Notes: generated by a model from the letters alone, not told the origin. A DNA stretch of 64,000 nt from Fodinibacter sp038258215 (GCA_038258215.1 JBBSQC010000005.1:62001-126000), one strand, 5' to 3'. Shown: positions 17,507-27,209, counted from the stretch's first letter. Numbers and translations: made by a program.

Positions 17507-18843
17507 GTGGTCACGGTAGGACCCGTGTCCCCCCGGGCAAGACGACCCGCGAGCAGACGGGCCGCGACGGGGTGACGGTCCATGAGCAGGCCGACGGCGA
17601 ACAGCAGGTATGCCGTGTCGACCGCCACCCGTGCCCGACCCGGGACGCGCCACCCTCCGGCGTGGTCGGCCAGGAGTCCCTGGAGCACTCGGTCCGCGAG
17701 CCCTCCGGGTGCGTGACGCAGCACGCCCCCGGAACCGAGCACCAGCTCCACCTCGACCAGGGGTCGAGGCCGCTCGGAGGGGTGCGGCGGCCGCCCGTGC
17801 CGACGCACCGCGATCACGGTTGCCGCGGCGGCGAGCGCCTCCTCGGCCGCCCACTCCTCCTCGGTCGAGGCGAGGTGGGCCGTGTCGGTGGCCACGCGCC
17901 CGGCATACCGGACGGCGTTCTCCGACAGGGCGATCCGTTCCCGAACGGCGGCCTCGACGATGCCCTCCGCGTTCCAGCGCATGCCGAGGTCGGCTTCGAC
18001 GGTACGTGCGTGCCACAGGGTGCCCACGACCTCGCGGTGGATCGTGGCGTCCTCCCCCTGGGGAGTGATGACGGAGTAGACGTCCGACGTCGCGCCCCCG
18101 ACGTCGACGACGAGCACGTCGGCCCCCAGCACCTCGGCGAGCACCTCGACACCGCGCAGCACGGCGTCAGGGGTCGCGGCCCGCACCAGCTCGGCGAAAC
18201 CCCGACCCCGGGAGAGTCCCTTGCCTCCGATGACGTGGGTCAGGAAGGACTCGCGGATCGCGCTGCGCGCGGCATCGGGGGCGATGACCCCGATCCTGGG
18301 GAGCACGTTGGCCGTCACGACGTGGCGTCGGCGGGCGGTGGTGAGGACGGCGGCGACGTCGCGGGCAGCGTCCTCGTTGCCGGCCACCACGATCGGAGCG
18401 GCCAGGCGTGCGGCGCCGAGCCGACCGGCGTTGTGCAGGAGCACCTCGGCGTTGCCGCCGTCCGTGCCGCCGACGAGCAGCACCAGGTCGGGGGCGCTGG
18501 CCCGGAGGGCAGCCACGTCCCGCCCGGTCATCCGGCCGCTCGCGACGTGCACCACCTTGGCGCCGGCGGACAACCCCACTCGGTGCCCGGCCTCGGCGGT
18601 GACGGCGCGCTCATAGCCCACGACCGCAAGCCGCAACCCACCCCCGGCGCTCGAGCAGACGAGAGTCCCGGAGGGAACACCGTGCACGGCCAGTGCCGCA
18701 CTCACGGCATCCACACCGTCCATCACATCGGTGGCGACGGTGGTGGCGTGGCTCGCAGAGCCCAGCGCCTCACCCGTGGCGGCGTCGACGAGCACCGCCT
18801 TGGTATAGGTCGACCCCACGTCCACACACAGCACGGCACCCAC
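17503..18843 (-). CDS. glmL: glutamate mutase L (GlmL/MutL)-family ASKHA ATPase
   Basis: The 446-residue protein opens with VLCVDVGSTYTKAVLVD, the phosphate-1 loop of ASKHA ATPases, has LLVGGTDGGNAEVLLHNAG near residue 120, and LVVDVGGATSDVYSVI near 245 as the phosphate-2 motif. This is the MutL/GlmL family, which reactivates adenosylcobalamin-dependent glutamate mutase. No mutase subunit (MutS/MutE) lies nearby, so the present partner is unknown. It is coupled by 4 bases to a downstream PLP enzyme, an arrangement that may point to a shared amino-acid pathway. GTG at 18843 is the start; a second GTG lies three codons later. Confidence 0.82.
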   Translation of the reverse strand: MGAVLCVDVGSTYTKAVLVDAATGEALGSASHATTVATDVMDGVDAVSAALAVHGVPSGTLVCSSAGGGLRLAVVGYERAVTAEAGHRVGLSAGAKVVHVASGRMTGRDVAALRASAPDLVLLVGGTDGGNAEVLLHNAGRLGAARLAAPIVVAGNEDAARDVAAVLTTARRRHVVTANVLPRIGVIAPDAARSAIRESFLTHVIGGKGLSRGRGFAELVRAATPDAVLRGVEVLAEVLGADVLVVDVGGATSDVYSVITPQGEDATIHREVVGTLWHARTVEADLGMRWNAEGIVEAAVRERIALSENAVRYAGRVATDTAHLASTEEEWAAEEALAAAATVIAVRRHGRPPHPSERPRPLVEVELVLGSGGVLRHAPGGLADRVLQGLLADHAGGWRVPGRARVAVDTAYLLFAVGLLMDRHPVAARLLAGRLARGDTGPTVTT

Positions 18844-18888
18844 AGGGGAACTCTAGGTCCCGAGTGGGTGCCGCGGTGCCGACCGGCT

Positions 18889-19869
18889 TCAGCTCGAGGG
18901 CGCGCCGCTCGGCATCCCGCCACCTCCACCTCCACCCGCCGGCGCGCTTCCGGCGGTCGGCACGGTCGTCGTGTCGACCGGGACCGTGAGCGCGGCCGTG
19001 TATCCAGTCGAGGTGTCGCCGCTGACGGTGGCGAGCTGGTGGATACCCCCGTCGTCCCCGAAGACGTTGTCGCTCGTCAGGGAGATGCTGCTGAGGTTCG
19101 CGGCGGACCCCGGGTAGCCGTCCAGCGCGTAGACCGTGTCGCACGCAGTCTTCGGCAGGGCGACCTGCGAGGTGGCGATGGCCTTCGTGGAGTCGGTGAT
19201 GCTCGCCTCGTCGGGATAGACCTCGAAGTGGACGTGCGTCCACCGACCGGAGTAGCACGCCGGGAAGATGCTCGTGAACGTCACGACGCCGTCCTCGTCG
19301 GCCACCTGCACCCCACGCAGGTAGTTCTCGTCCTTGATCGCGTCGGTGTACATCGAGTACTGGCCCTGCGCGTCGCACTGCCAGACGTAGACCGCGACAC
19401 CAGCCATCGGGCCACCGCCACCGGCGATGTCGAGCACGGTGAGGGCCAGGGTCATCGGGACCCCTTCCGCCGCGGCGGAGGCATCACCGAAGCTGCTGCG
19501 GATGTCCTGGCGCACCACCCCGCTCTGCTCGAGGACGTCGGCGCCGTTGGAGCCGTCGCCGGGATACGGTCCGGCCGTTTCGTCGGGGATCTCGGTGAGG
19601 TCCCCGGACGAGCCGGACGTCGTGGCGGAAGCGCTGCTCGTGGCGCTCGTGGCGCTCGAGCCGCTGTTCGAGCTCGATGAGCCACAGGCGGCGAGCGCGC
19701 CACCGGCGACGCCGATACCTAGCACCTGCAGGGCGCGGCGCCGGTCGAACAGTGTTCCGAGGTCGAAGGCCAGGCCCTGGTCGACGACCTCCTCGTCCGG
19801 ACGGGGCAGCTCCCGCCCCTCATACGTGGGGCGGGTGGGCTCGTGGCGGTTGGGGTCGTGGCGGGTCAT
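18889..19869 (-). CDS. exported intradiol ring-cleavage dioxygenase-like lipoprotein
   Basis: The 326-residue product has a twin-arginine signal (DRRRALQVLGIG) and lipobox LAAC near residue 61, so it is likely exported folded by Tat and lipid-anchored. A Ser/Thr-rich linker follows, then an intradiol dioxygenase domain: AVYVWQCDAQGQYSMY (first iron-ligand Tyr region) and YSGRWTHVHFEVYP, with the conserved Tyr-x-Gly-Arg and His-x-His ligands. The C-terminus is Gly/Pro-rich. The start at ATG 19869 is set by GGAGGA four bases upstream; a TTG four codons earlier is rejected. Extracellular members act on catechol-like substrates, but the substrate here is unknown. Monocistronic. Confidence 0.85.
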   Translation of the reverse strand: MTRHDPNRHEPTRPTYEGRELPRPDEEVVDQGLAFDLGTLFDRRRALQVLGIGVAGGALAACGSSSSNSGSSATSATSSASATTSGSSGDLTEIPDETAGPYPGDGSNGADVLEQSGVVRQDIRSSFGDASAAAEGVPMTLALTVLDIAGGGGPMAGVAVYVWQCDAQGQYSMYTDAIKDENYLRGVQVADEDGVVTFTSIFPACYSGRWTHVHFEVYPDEASITDSTKAIATSQVALPKTACDTVYALDGYPGSAANLSSISLTSDNVFGDDGGIHQLATVSGDTSTGYTAALTVPVDTTTVPTAGSAPAGGGGGGGMPSGAPSS

Positions 19870-19985
19870 GGTGTCCTCCAAGTCGTGGTGATGGTTCCAC
19901 GCTAGGGAGGTCGTCGGTCAGGCTCGTGGGGGCCGGCTGTGCGGCTCCTGTGACTCCGGGCCGCGTCCGGAGGCCGGCTCTCGGG

Positions 19986-21164
19986 TCAGGTCAGACGGTC
20001 CAGGGCCTGGCGCAGGTCGGCAACGAGGTCCGCCGCGTCCTCGATGCCGACGGACAGCCGGATGAGGTCGGAGGGCACCTCCAGCTCGGTGCCCGCCACC
20101 GACGCGTGGGTCATCCGGCCAGGGTGCTCGATGAGCGACTCGACGCCGCCCAACGACTCCCCGAGGGTCCACAGCTGGGTCTCGGCACACACCTTCGTCG
20201 CGACGTCCTCGCCCCCCTTGACCCGGAAGGCCACCATCCCGCCGAAGCGCCGCATCTGGCGGGCGGCCACGTCGTGGTTCGGGTGGTCGGCGAGGCCGGG
20301 GTAGTGGACGGCCGTCACACCCGGGTGCGCCAAGAGGAAGTCGACCACGACCTCAGCGTTGTCGCAGTGCCGCTCCATCCGCACCGCGAGGGTCTTCAGG
20401 CCCCGCAGCACGAGCCACGCGTCGAAGGGCCCGGCGATCGCCCCCATCGAGTTCTGATGCACCGCAACGAGGTCGGACACGCTGCGGCCGTCACGCATCG
20501 TCGCTCCGGGGGCGACCACGACGGCGCCGCCGACGACGTCGCTGTGCCCACCTGCATACTTCGTCGTGCTGTGGATCACGACGTCGGCACCCAGCTCGAT
20601 CGGGCTCTGGAGGTAGGGCGAGGCGAAGGTGTTGTCGACGACGAGCAGCGCATCCGCCTCGTGGGTCACCGCGGCAATGGCCTCGATGTCAGCGATCCCG
20701 AGGAGCGGGTTCGTCGGGGTCTCGACCCACACCATCCGTGTCTCGGGGGCCATGGCGGCGCGCACGGCATCGACGTCGGCGACCGCAGCGACGGAGTGCT
20801 CCACCCCCCACGTGCGGGCCACCGTGTTGAACAGGCGGTAGGTGCCGCCGTAGGCGTCCGAGGGCACGACGACGTGGTCGCCCGGCGTGAGCAGCGCACG
20901 CAGCACGGTGTCCTCACCGGCGAGCCCGCTCGCGAACGCGAACCCTCGCTCGCCGCCCTCCAGGGAGGCGATGCACTCCTCGAGCGCGGTCCGGGTCGGG
21001 TTCGCCGAGCGCGAGTACTCATAACCGCCGCGCAGGCCCCCGATGCCGTCCTGCTTGTAGGTGCTCACCTGGTGGATCGGTGGCACCACGGCGCCGGTCG
21101 TGGGGTCGGGCTCCTGCCCGGCGTGGATGGCGCGCGAGGAGAAGCCGAGGTCGTCGTGGGTCAT
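19986..21164 (-). CDS. metB: cystathionine gamma-synthase (Cys/Met metabolism PLP enzyme)
   Basis: PLP enzyme of 392 residues that joins O-acylhomoserine and cysteine to cystathionine; Lys202 in STTKYAGGHSD is the cofactor lysine. GYEYSRSANPTR (near 48), VVDNTFASPYLQ and VPSDAYGGTYR are family motifs. Its close association with cbs (about 3 kb away on the same strand) and the M. tuberculosis order cbs-(pra)-metB (Rv1077-Rv1079) favour MetB, although cystathionine gamma-lyase is hard to separate by sequence. ATG at 21164 was chosen; upstream residues in the ORF are not conserved. Confidence 0.88.
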   Translation of the reverse strand: MTHDDLGFSSRAIHAGQEPDPTTGAVVPPIHQVSTYKQDGIGGLRGGYEYSRSANPTRTALEECIASLEGGERGFAFASGLAGEDTVLRALLTPGDHVVVPSDAYGGTYRLFNTVARTWGVEHSVAAVADVDAVRAAMAPETRMVWVETPTNPLLGIADIEAIAAVTHEADALLVVDNTFASPYLQSPIELGADVVIHSTTKYAGGHSDVVGGAVVVAPGATMRDGRSVSDLVAVHQNSMGAIAGPFDAWLVLRGLKTLAVRMERHCDNAEVVVDFLLAHPGVTAVHYPGLADHPNHDVAARQMRRFGGMVAFRVKGGEDVATKVCAETQLWTLGESLGGVESLIEHPGRMTHASVAGTELEVPSDLIRLSVGIEDAADLVADLRQALDRLT

Positions 21165-21500
21165 GCACCCGAGCGTATGCCGTGTGACTGGCGCCCCAGG
21201 ACACCCACCGCCCGACGTCGTCCGCTGCCCCCCGCGCACCAGGTGCTCCTCCCGGGACCGGTCGGTCGCCGACGCACACCGTCGGCGGCCGACTCATCCC
21301 GGGACACTCCTCTACCCAGTCGAGCCTCGTGCCGGACCCGTCGATGCCCGCCGACTGGTCGACGTCGTGGAAGGACGCGCGGTCGCGGTCGCTCCACCTC
21401 ACTCGTGACGCTTGAGGAGCCAGTCCTTTCCGGGATGTGACGAGCAGCGCCTGTGCGGCGAGCCGGGATGATGTGTGCTCACTCCGGCGTTGACGCCCAC
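21165..21500. other. 336-base divergent intergenic region between metB and msrA
   Basis: No convincing gene, RNA or repeat was recognised. It must carry the metB promoter (minus strand) and the msrA promoter (plus strand). Reading frames across it are short and lack conserved content. Confidence 0.5.
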
Positions 21501-22196
21501 ATGCTCTTCGGATCCCGCGCCAAGACCACCATGCCCACCCGCGACGACGCGATGCAGGGCCGAGACCACCGAATCTTCCCGGTCCCCAGCACTCACGCTG
21601 TGCTCGGCACCCCCCTCGAGGGCCCGTGGCCCGACGGCACCGAGGTGCTCTACGTCGCGATGGGCTGCTTCTGGGGGGTCGAGCGCATCTTCTGGAAGAT
21701 CCCGGGTGTCGTGACCACCGCCGCCGGCTACATGGGGGGTTTCACGAAGAACCCCACCTACGACGAGACCTGCACCGGCCGCACCGGCCACGCCGAGGCC
21801 GTCCTCGTCGCCTACGACCCCTCGGTGACCTCCCCCGAGCTGCTGCTCAAGGCGTTCTGGGAGAACCACGACCCCACCCAGGGGAACCGCCAGGGCAACG
21901 ACGTCGGCACGGCCTACCGCTCGGCGATCTTCTGGACCACACCCGGCCAGGAGGCGGCCGCACGCGCGACCCGCGAAGCGTTCCAAGGGGTGCTGACCGG
22001 CGCCCGTCGCGGCGAGATCACCACGACGGTGGCGTCGGCGAAGGACGCCGGGCCGTTCTGGTACGCCGAGGACTACCACCAGCAGTACCTGTTCAAGAAC
22101 CCGAACGGCTACTGCAACCACGGACCCAACGGCCTGACCTGCCCGGTGGGTGTGGCCAACCTTCCGGCTCAGACCGACGTGCTCCCGCCCGCCTGA
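21501..22196 (+). CDS. msrA: peptide-methionine (S)-S-oxide reductase MsrA
   Basis: MsrA reduces the S-form of methionine sulfoxide in proteins. The active-site motif MGCFWGVE places the catalytic Cys at residue 56 from the chosen ATG; AYRSAIFW, YAEDYHQQYL and GYCNHGPNG (resolving cysteine) follow, so the C-terminal NGYC motif for thioredoxin recycling is intact. The start at 21501 (MLFGSRAKTTMPTRDDA) matches the common actinobacterial N-terminus; the ORF extends 16 codons further upstream without support. It is convergent with fadH, 27 bases away. Confidence 0.95.
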   Translation: MLFGSRAKTTMPTRDDAMQGRDHRIFPVPSTHAVLGTPLEGPWPDGTEVLYVAMGCFWGVERIFWKIPGVVTTAAGYMGGFTKNPTYDETCTGRTGHAEAVLVAYDPSVTSPELLLKAFWENHDPTQGNRQGNDVGTAYRSAIFWTTPGQEAAARATREAFQGVLTGARRGEITTTVASAKDAGPFWYAEDYHQQYLFKNPNGYCNHGPNGLTCPVGVANLPAQTDVLPPA

Positions 22197-22223
22197 GCGA
22201 GTGGTCACGAGCGCTGGCCCTAC

Positions 22224-24254
22224 TCAGATGGCAGCGGCGACCTCGGTGCCCTGACGGATTGCTCGCTTGGCGTCGACCTCCGCGGCCACGTCTGCTCCAC
22301 CGATGAGGTGGGTCGGGATCCCCCGTTCGACGAGCTCGTCGGCGAGGGTGCGCTGGGACTCCTGACCGGCGCACACGACGACGGTGTCGACGGCGAGCAC
22401 CCGCTTCTCGGAGCCGCCCTCCCCCAGTGCGATGTGCAGCCCGTCGTCGTCGATCCGCTCGTAGGCCGAGACGCCCGTCACCTGCTCAACACCCTTGGCC
22501 TTCAAGGCCGCTCGGTGCACCCACCCGGAGGTCTTGCCCAGGCTTCTCCCGATCGAGGTGGCCTTGCGCTGGAGGAGGAAGACCTCCCGCGGGCTCGGCT
22601 CGGGCACCGGCACGGTGAGGCCGCCCCGGGTCTGCGCGGGGTCGCCGACGCCCCACTCCGCACGCCAGGCGTCGGCGTCGAGCGTGGGCGAGCTCACGGT
22701 GGTGAGGAACTCGCTGACGTCGACGCCGATCCCACCGGCACCGATCACGGCCACCCTTGACCCCGCCGTGCGCTCGCCGCGGACGAGCTCGGCATAGGTC
22801 ATCACCATCGGGTGGTCGATGCCCTCGATGGTGGGCATCCGCGGCACCACGCCGGTCGCCACCACGACCTCGTCGAAACCGGATGCTGCGATCTCCTCCG
22901 CCGTCACCCGACGTTCGAGGTGCACCTTGACGCCGGTGATGTCCAGGCGCCGGGTGAAGTAGCGGATCGTCTCGGCGAACTCCTCCTTGCCGGGGATCCG
23001 CATGGCGATGTCGAACTGCCCCCCGACGTGGTCACGCGCCTCGAAGAGCTCGACCTCGTGTCCGCGCTCGGCGAGCGTCGTCGCCGCGGCGAGCCCTGCG
23101 GGGCCGCCCCCGACGACTGCGACCTTCTTGGTGGTGCGGGTGGGCCCGAGCACCAGCTCGGTCTCGTAGCCGGCTCGCGGGTTGACCAGGCAGGTCGCGC
23201 GCTGGTTGGCGAAGGAGTGGTCCAGGCAGGCCTGGTTGCAGGCGATGCAGGTGTTGATCTCGTCCGCCCGCGACTCCTCCGCCTTGCGGACCCACTCGGG
23301 GTCGGCCAGGAAGGGACGCGCCATCGACACCAGGTCCGCGCCGCCTTCGGCCAGCACGGACTCGGCCACGTCGGGCATGTTGATCCGGTTGGTGGCCACG
23401 ACCGGGATGGAGACGTGCTCCTTGAGCCGGCCGGCATACGAGGCGAATGCGGCTCGCGGCACCGATGTGACGATGGTCGGCACCCGGGCCTCGTGCCAAC
23501 CGATACCGAGGTTGAGGATGCTCGCGCCGGCCCCCTCGATCTCGCGCGCCAGGGCGGTGACCTCGTCCCAGGTCTGGCCCTCTTCGACGAGGTCGAGCAC
23601 CGAGATGCGGTAGATGAGGATGAAGTCCGCCCCGGCCGCCTCCCGCACGGCTCGGACGACCTCGACGGCGAAGCGGCGTCGCTTCTCGGGGCTGCCGCCC
23701 CACCGGTCGGTGCGGTCGTTGGTGCGCGGGGCGAGGAACTGGTTGATGAGGTATCCCTCCGATCCCATCACCTCCACGCCGTCATAGCCCGCCTCTCGTG
23801 CCAGCCGGGCAGCGCGGGCGAAGGCGTCGATCTGCCTCTGGACTCCCTTGTCGGACAGAGCGCGTGGGGAGAACTTGCTGATCGGGCTCTTGATCGCCGA
23901 CGGCGCGACGCACCACGGGGTGACCGCGTAGCGCCCGGCGTGCAGCAGCTGGAGGGCGATCCGACCCCCCTCTGCGTGGACCGCGTCGGTGATCCGCCGG
24001 TGCTGCCCGGCCTCCCGCTGCGTCGTGAGCTTCGAGGCCCGGGGAAACAGCGTGCCCGCCACGTTGGGAGCGAAACCACCGGTGACCATGAGGCCCACGC
24101 CGCCCCTGGCCCGCTCGGCGAAGTACGCCGCGAGCTTGGGGAAGTCCTTGCCCCGGTCCTCCATGCCGGTGTGCATCGAGCCCATGATGACCCGGTTGGG
24201 CAGGGTGACGTGCCCGAGGTCGAGGGGGGCCAGCAGGTGGGGGTAGTCGCTCAT
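22224..24254 (-). CDS. fadH: NADPH-dependent 2,4-dienoyl-CoA reductase
   Basis: Flavo-iron-sulfur enzyme of 676 residues needed for beta-oxidation of unsaturated fatty acids. The N-terminal OYE-like TIM barrel (1-350) contains GYDGVEVMGSEGYLINQFL; the 4Fe-4S ligands appear as CIACNQACLD with a fourth Cys 11 residues on; then come FAD and NAD(P) Rossmann domains (VAVVGGGPAGLAAA, VAVIGAGGIGVDVSE). All cofactor motifs are intact and length matches the family. It is monocistronic; the thiolase at 28913 belongs to the same pathway. Confidence 0.93.
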   Translation of the reverse strand: MSDYPHLLAPLDLGHVTLPNRVIMGSMHTGMEDRGKDFPKLAAYFAERARGGVGLMVTGGFAPNVAGTLFPRASKLTTQREAGQHRRITDAVHAEGGRIALQLLHAGRYAVTPWCVAPSAIKSPISKFSPRALSDKGVQRQIDAFARAARLAREAGYDGVEVMGSEGYLINQFLAPRTNDRTDRWGGSPEKRRRFAVEVVRAVREAAGADFILIYRISVLDLVEEGQTWDEVTALAREIEGAGASILNLGIGWHEARVPTIVTSVPRAAFASYAGRLKEHVSIPVVATNRINMPDVAESVLAEGGADLVSMARPFLADPEWVRKAEESRADEINTCIACNQACLDHSFANQRATCLVNPRAGYETELVLGPTRTTKKVAVVGGGPAGLAAATTLAERGHEVELFEARDHVGGQFDIAMRIPGKEEFAETIRYFTRRLDITGVKVHLERRVTAEEIAASGFDEVVVATGVVPRMPTIEGIDHPMVMTYAELVRGERTAGSRVAVIGAGGIGVDVSEFLTTVSSPTLDADAWRAEWGVGDPAQTRGGLTVPVPEPSPREVFLLQRKATSIGRSLGKTSGWVHRAALKAKGVEQVTGVSAYERIDDDGLHIALGEGGSEKRVLAVDTVVVCAGQESQRTLADELVERGIPTHLIGGADVAAEVDAKRAIRQGTEVAAAI

Positions 24255-24426
24255 CGACCCTTCCGATCTCGCGTCGTGGGCGCCACCAGCGGCGCCTCGG
24301 ACGAGCCTCTCCCGTTGTTACCGGCGGGTCAACCTCGATGGACTGTGAGGCTGCTCGCAGGTCGCGCCCGGACTCCACCTGACCACTCTCACCCGCGCGG
24401 GGCGCCGGCGCGAGAGCGGGTAGGCG

Positions 24427-25803
24427 TCAGTCGGCGAGGAAGGAGAGCAGGTCCGCCCGGGTCAGCACCCCGATGGGCTTGCCGTCCTCGATCACGAGCA
24501 CGGCATCCGAGCCCTCGAGCTCGTGCCGCGCGGTGGTGACGGGCTCACCGGCCCCGACGAGGGGGAGCCCCGGGCCCATGTGCTTGTCGACGGAGTCCGC
24601 GAGGTGCGCCTTGCCGGTGAAGAGAGCCTCGAGCAGGTCGCGTTCGGAGACCGCGCCGGCCACCTCGCCGGACATGACGGGGGGCTCGGCCTTGACGACC
24701 GGCATCTGGGAGACGCCGTACTCCCGCAGGATCTCGATGGCGTCGCGCAGGGTCTCGGTCGGATGCGTGTGCACCAGCGCAGGGATGTCGCCGGCCTTGG
24801 CGTGCAGCACGTCGCCGACCGTGCGCTCGGCACCGGTGCGCATGAAGCCGTACGACGCCATCCAGTCGTCGTTGAAGATCTTCGAGAGGTAGCCGCGCCC
24901 GGAGTCCGGAAGGAGCACCACGATGACCGCATCGGCAGGGAGGTCCTTCGCGATGCGCAGGGCCGCGACGACCGCCATGCCGCACGACCCGCCGACGAGC
25001 AGCCCCTCCTCACGGGCCAGGCGGCGGGTCATCTCGAAGGAGTCGGCATCAGAGACAGCCACCACGTCGTCGACCTGGGAGGGGTCGTAGGCCGCCGGCC
25101 AGAAGTCCTCGCCGACGCCCTCCACAAGGTAGGGGCGGCCGCTCCCGCCGCTGTAGACCGACCCCTCGGGGTCCGCGGCGACGATGCGCACGCGGCCCGA
25201 CTCCCGCTCTTCCGAGACCTCACGCAGGTAGCGACCCGCACCCGAGATCGTGCCGCCCGTGCCTGCACCGGTGACGAAGTGCGTGACCTCGCCATCGGTG
25301 TCCCGCCAGATCTCCGGGCCCGTCGTCTCGTAGTGCGAGAGAGGGCCGTTGGGGTTGGAGTACTGGTCGGGCTTCCAGGCGTTGGGCGTCTCGCGCATGA
25401 GCCGGTCGGACGTGGAGTAGTAGGAGTCGGGGTGGTCCGGGGCGACGGCCGTCGGGCAGACGACGACCTGGGCGCCGTAGGCCTTGAGCACGTTGCGCTT
25501 GTCCTCGGAGACCTTGTCCGGGCAGACGAAGATGCAGCTGTAGCCGCGGCGCTGGGCGATCAGTGCCAGCCCCACTCCGGTGTTGCCAGAGGTCGGCTCC
25601 ACGATCACACCCCCGGGCTTGAGCTCTCCGGAGGCCTCAGCGGCTTCGACCATCTTCAGCGCGATGCGGTCCTTCACCGACCCACCGGGGTTGAGGTACT
25701 CCACCTTGGCCAGGACGGTGGCCGAGATGCCCTCCGTCACCGAGGTGAGCTTGACGAGCGGGGTGTCCCCCACGAGGTCCACGATGTGCTCTGCATACTT
25801 CAC
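24427..25803 (-). CDS. cbs: cystathionine beta-synthase
   Basis: PLP enzyme that condenses serine and homocysteine to cystathionine, opposite in direction of sulfur flow to metB. The 458-residue protein has Lys44 in NPGGSVKDRIA, EPTSGNTGVGLA and TGAGTGGTISGAG, followed by two CBS domains (about residues 335-458; ALVHTHPTETLRDAIEIL, VLVIEDGKPIGVLTRADLL) that can bind adenosyl ligands. The start GTG at 25803 gives KYAEHIVDLVGDTPLV, the normal N-terminus. It is divergent from a methyltransferase gene 88 bases away. M. tuberculosis Rv1077 is the syntenic homologue. Confidence 0.93.
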   Translation of the reverse strand: MKYAEHIVDLVGDTPLVKLTSVTEGISATVLAKVEYLNPGGSVKDRIALKMVEAAEASGELKPGGVIVEPTSGNTGVGLALIAQRRGYSCIFVCPDKVSEDKRNVLKAYGAQVVVCPTAVAPDHPDSYYSTSDRLMRETPNAWKPDQYSNPNGPLSHYETTGPEIWRDTDGEVTHFVTGAGTGGTISGAGRYLREVSEERESGRVRIVAADPEGSVYSGGSGRPYLVEGVGEDFWPAAYDPSQVDDVVAVSDADSFEMTRRLAREEGLLVGGSCGMAVVAALRIAKDLPADAVIVVLLPDSGRGYLSKIFNDDWMASYGFMRTGAERTVGDVLHAKAGDIPALVHTHPTETLRDAIEILREYGVSQMPVVKAEPPVMSGEVAGAVSERDLLEALFTGKAHLADSVDKHMGPGLPLVGAGEPVTTARHELEGSDAVLVIEDGKPIGVLTRADLLSFLAD

Positions 25804-25891
25804 CGGCCCATCCTCGCACGCGCCCCCCGAGCCCCCGGACGTCCGGGAAATCCGGTGGCGGATGCCGTGCCACTCCTGTGAGGATGCCGGC

Positions 25892-26722
25892 ATGCCGGAC
25901 CCCGTCGACTACCTCCGCGTCAACCGGGCGAACTGGGACGAGCGTGCACCCGCGCACGCCGCGAGCGCGGACTACGGGTTCGACCGGTTCATCGCCGACC
26001 CCGAGCACCTCAGTTCCGTGGTGCGCTTCGACCAGCCGCTCCTCGGAGACCTCACCGGGCTGACCGGCGTGCACCTCCAGTGCCACATCAGCACGGACAC
26101 CCTGTCCCTGGCTCGGCTCGGGGCCCGGATGAGTGGTCTCGACCTGTCCCCGGCATCCCTGCTCGAGGCGCGTCGGCTGGCCGCCGCCACGAGCACACCG
26201 ATCGACTACGTCGAGGCGGACACCTACTCGGCGGTGGAGGCCCTCGGGGGGCGCACCTTCGACCTGGTCTACACGGGCATCGGAGCACTGTGCTGGCTCC
26301 CCGACATCGACCGCTGGGCCGAAGTGGTCGCGAGACTGCTGGCCCCCGGGGGACGGCTCTTCGTGCGCGAGGGCCACCCCATGATGTGGGCCGTCGACGA
26401 CGCTCGCACCGACGTCCTCAGCCTCGGCTACCCCTACTTCGAGGTGCCCGAGCCGTATGACGACGAGGAGCCGGGAACCTACGTCGCGACCGACACCGAC
26501 TTCGTCAACAACCGGGCGATCTCGTGGAACCACGGCATCGGTGAGACCGTGACCGCGGTGCTCGGTCGTGGACTCGAGGTCATCGGTCTCACCGAGCACC
26601 GCAGCCTGCCGTGGGAGGCGCTGCCCGGACGGATGGTCCGAGGCGTGCACGAGGAGTGGAGCCTGGTCGAGCACGGCGACCGACTGCCGCTCAGCTTCAC
26701 CCTCCAGGCCCGCAAGCCCTGA
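25892..26722 (+). CDS. class I SAM-dependent methyltransferase
   Basis: The 276-residue protein has a class I methyltransferase core: GVHLQCHISTDTLSLARLGA (about 52-71; motif I in the GxDxG position is modified to QCHISTD), GLDLSPASL (acidic residue of motif II), and FDLVYTGIGALCWLPDI with LLAPGGRLFVRE. The glycine-rich loop is unusual but this variant is frequent in actinobacterial proteins of this family. Substrate unknown. ATG at 25892 follows a weak GAGGA; the ORF extends upstream only through cbs promoter DNA. It converges on the thioesterase gene with 14 bases between stops. Confidence 0.82.
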   Translation: MPDPVDYLRVNRANWDERAPAHAASADYGFDRFIADPEHLSSVVRFDQPLLGDLTGLTGVHLQCHISTDTLSLARLGARMSGLDLSPASLLEARRLAAATSTPIDYVEADTYSAVEALGGRTFDLVYTGIGALCWLPDIDRWAEVVARLLAPGGRLFVREGHPMMWAVDDARTDVLSLGYPYFEVPEPYDDEEPGTYVATDTDFVNNRAISWNHGIGETVTAVLGRGLEVIGLTEHRSLPWEALPGRMVRGVHEEWSLVEHGDRLPLSFTLQARKP

Positions 26723-26736
26723 CCCAGATCCCGCCC

Positions 26737-27132
26737 TCAGCCGCGGCGGGTCCGGTCCAGGAAGCGGTGCTCGTCCACGACGATCCGCTCCACGACTCCC
26801 CGGCCGACCACCCGGCCCGATGTGTCGCTCGCCTCGACGTCGAAACCGAGCCGACGGCAGTCCACACGCGTGAGCACCGCGCGCACGAGCACCCGCTCCC
26901 CCACCGTGCTGGCGACGAGGTGGTCCAGCCGCACCGACGTGCCGACCGTCGTCGACCCCTCGGGTAGCCCGCCGACCACGGCTCGGCAGGTGGCCGCCTC
27001 ACACCAGGCCACCAGCCGGGGTGTGCCCAGCACCGCGATTGCCCCGGAACCCAGCGCGAGTGCCGTGTCATCCGCCGTCACGACGGCCACGACCTCGCCC
27101 CGATCACCCACGCTGACCTGCACGGAGGTCAC
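26737..27132 (-). CDS. hot-dog fold thioesterase, FlK-like
   Basis: The 131-residue product looks like a hot-dog thioesterase of the fluoroacetyl-CoA thioesterase (FlK) type: VLGTPRLVAWCEAATCRAV near residue 35, then EGSTTVGTSVRLDHLVASTVGERV and RVDCRRLGFDVEASD. FlK's catalytic Thr and His positions appear as T in STTVGTS and H in LDHL, and the Glu as CEAA. The true substrate is unlikely to be fluoroacetyl-CoA; actinobacterial homologues are mostly uncharacterised. GTG start at 27132. Convergent with the methyltransferase and divergent from the SGNH gene. Confidence 0.75.
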   Translation of the reverse strand: MTSVQVSVGDRGEVVAVVTADDTALALGSGAIAVLGTPRLVAWCEAATCRAVVGGLPEGSTTVGTSVRLDHLVASTVGERVLVRAVLTRVDCRRLGFDVEASDTSGRVVGRGVVERIVVDEHRFLDRTRRG

Positions 27133-27209
27133 GATATGCCGATCTCACCAGACGGGAACGAAGGGGGGCTCGCTGGGGTTACCGTGGAGGACTGAGCGAG
27201 AGGACGAGG

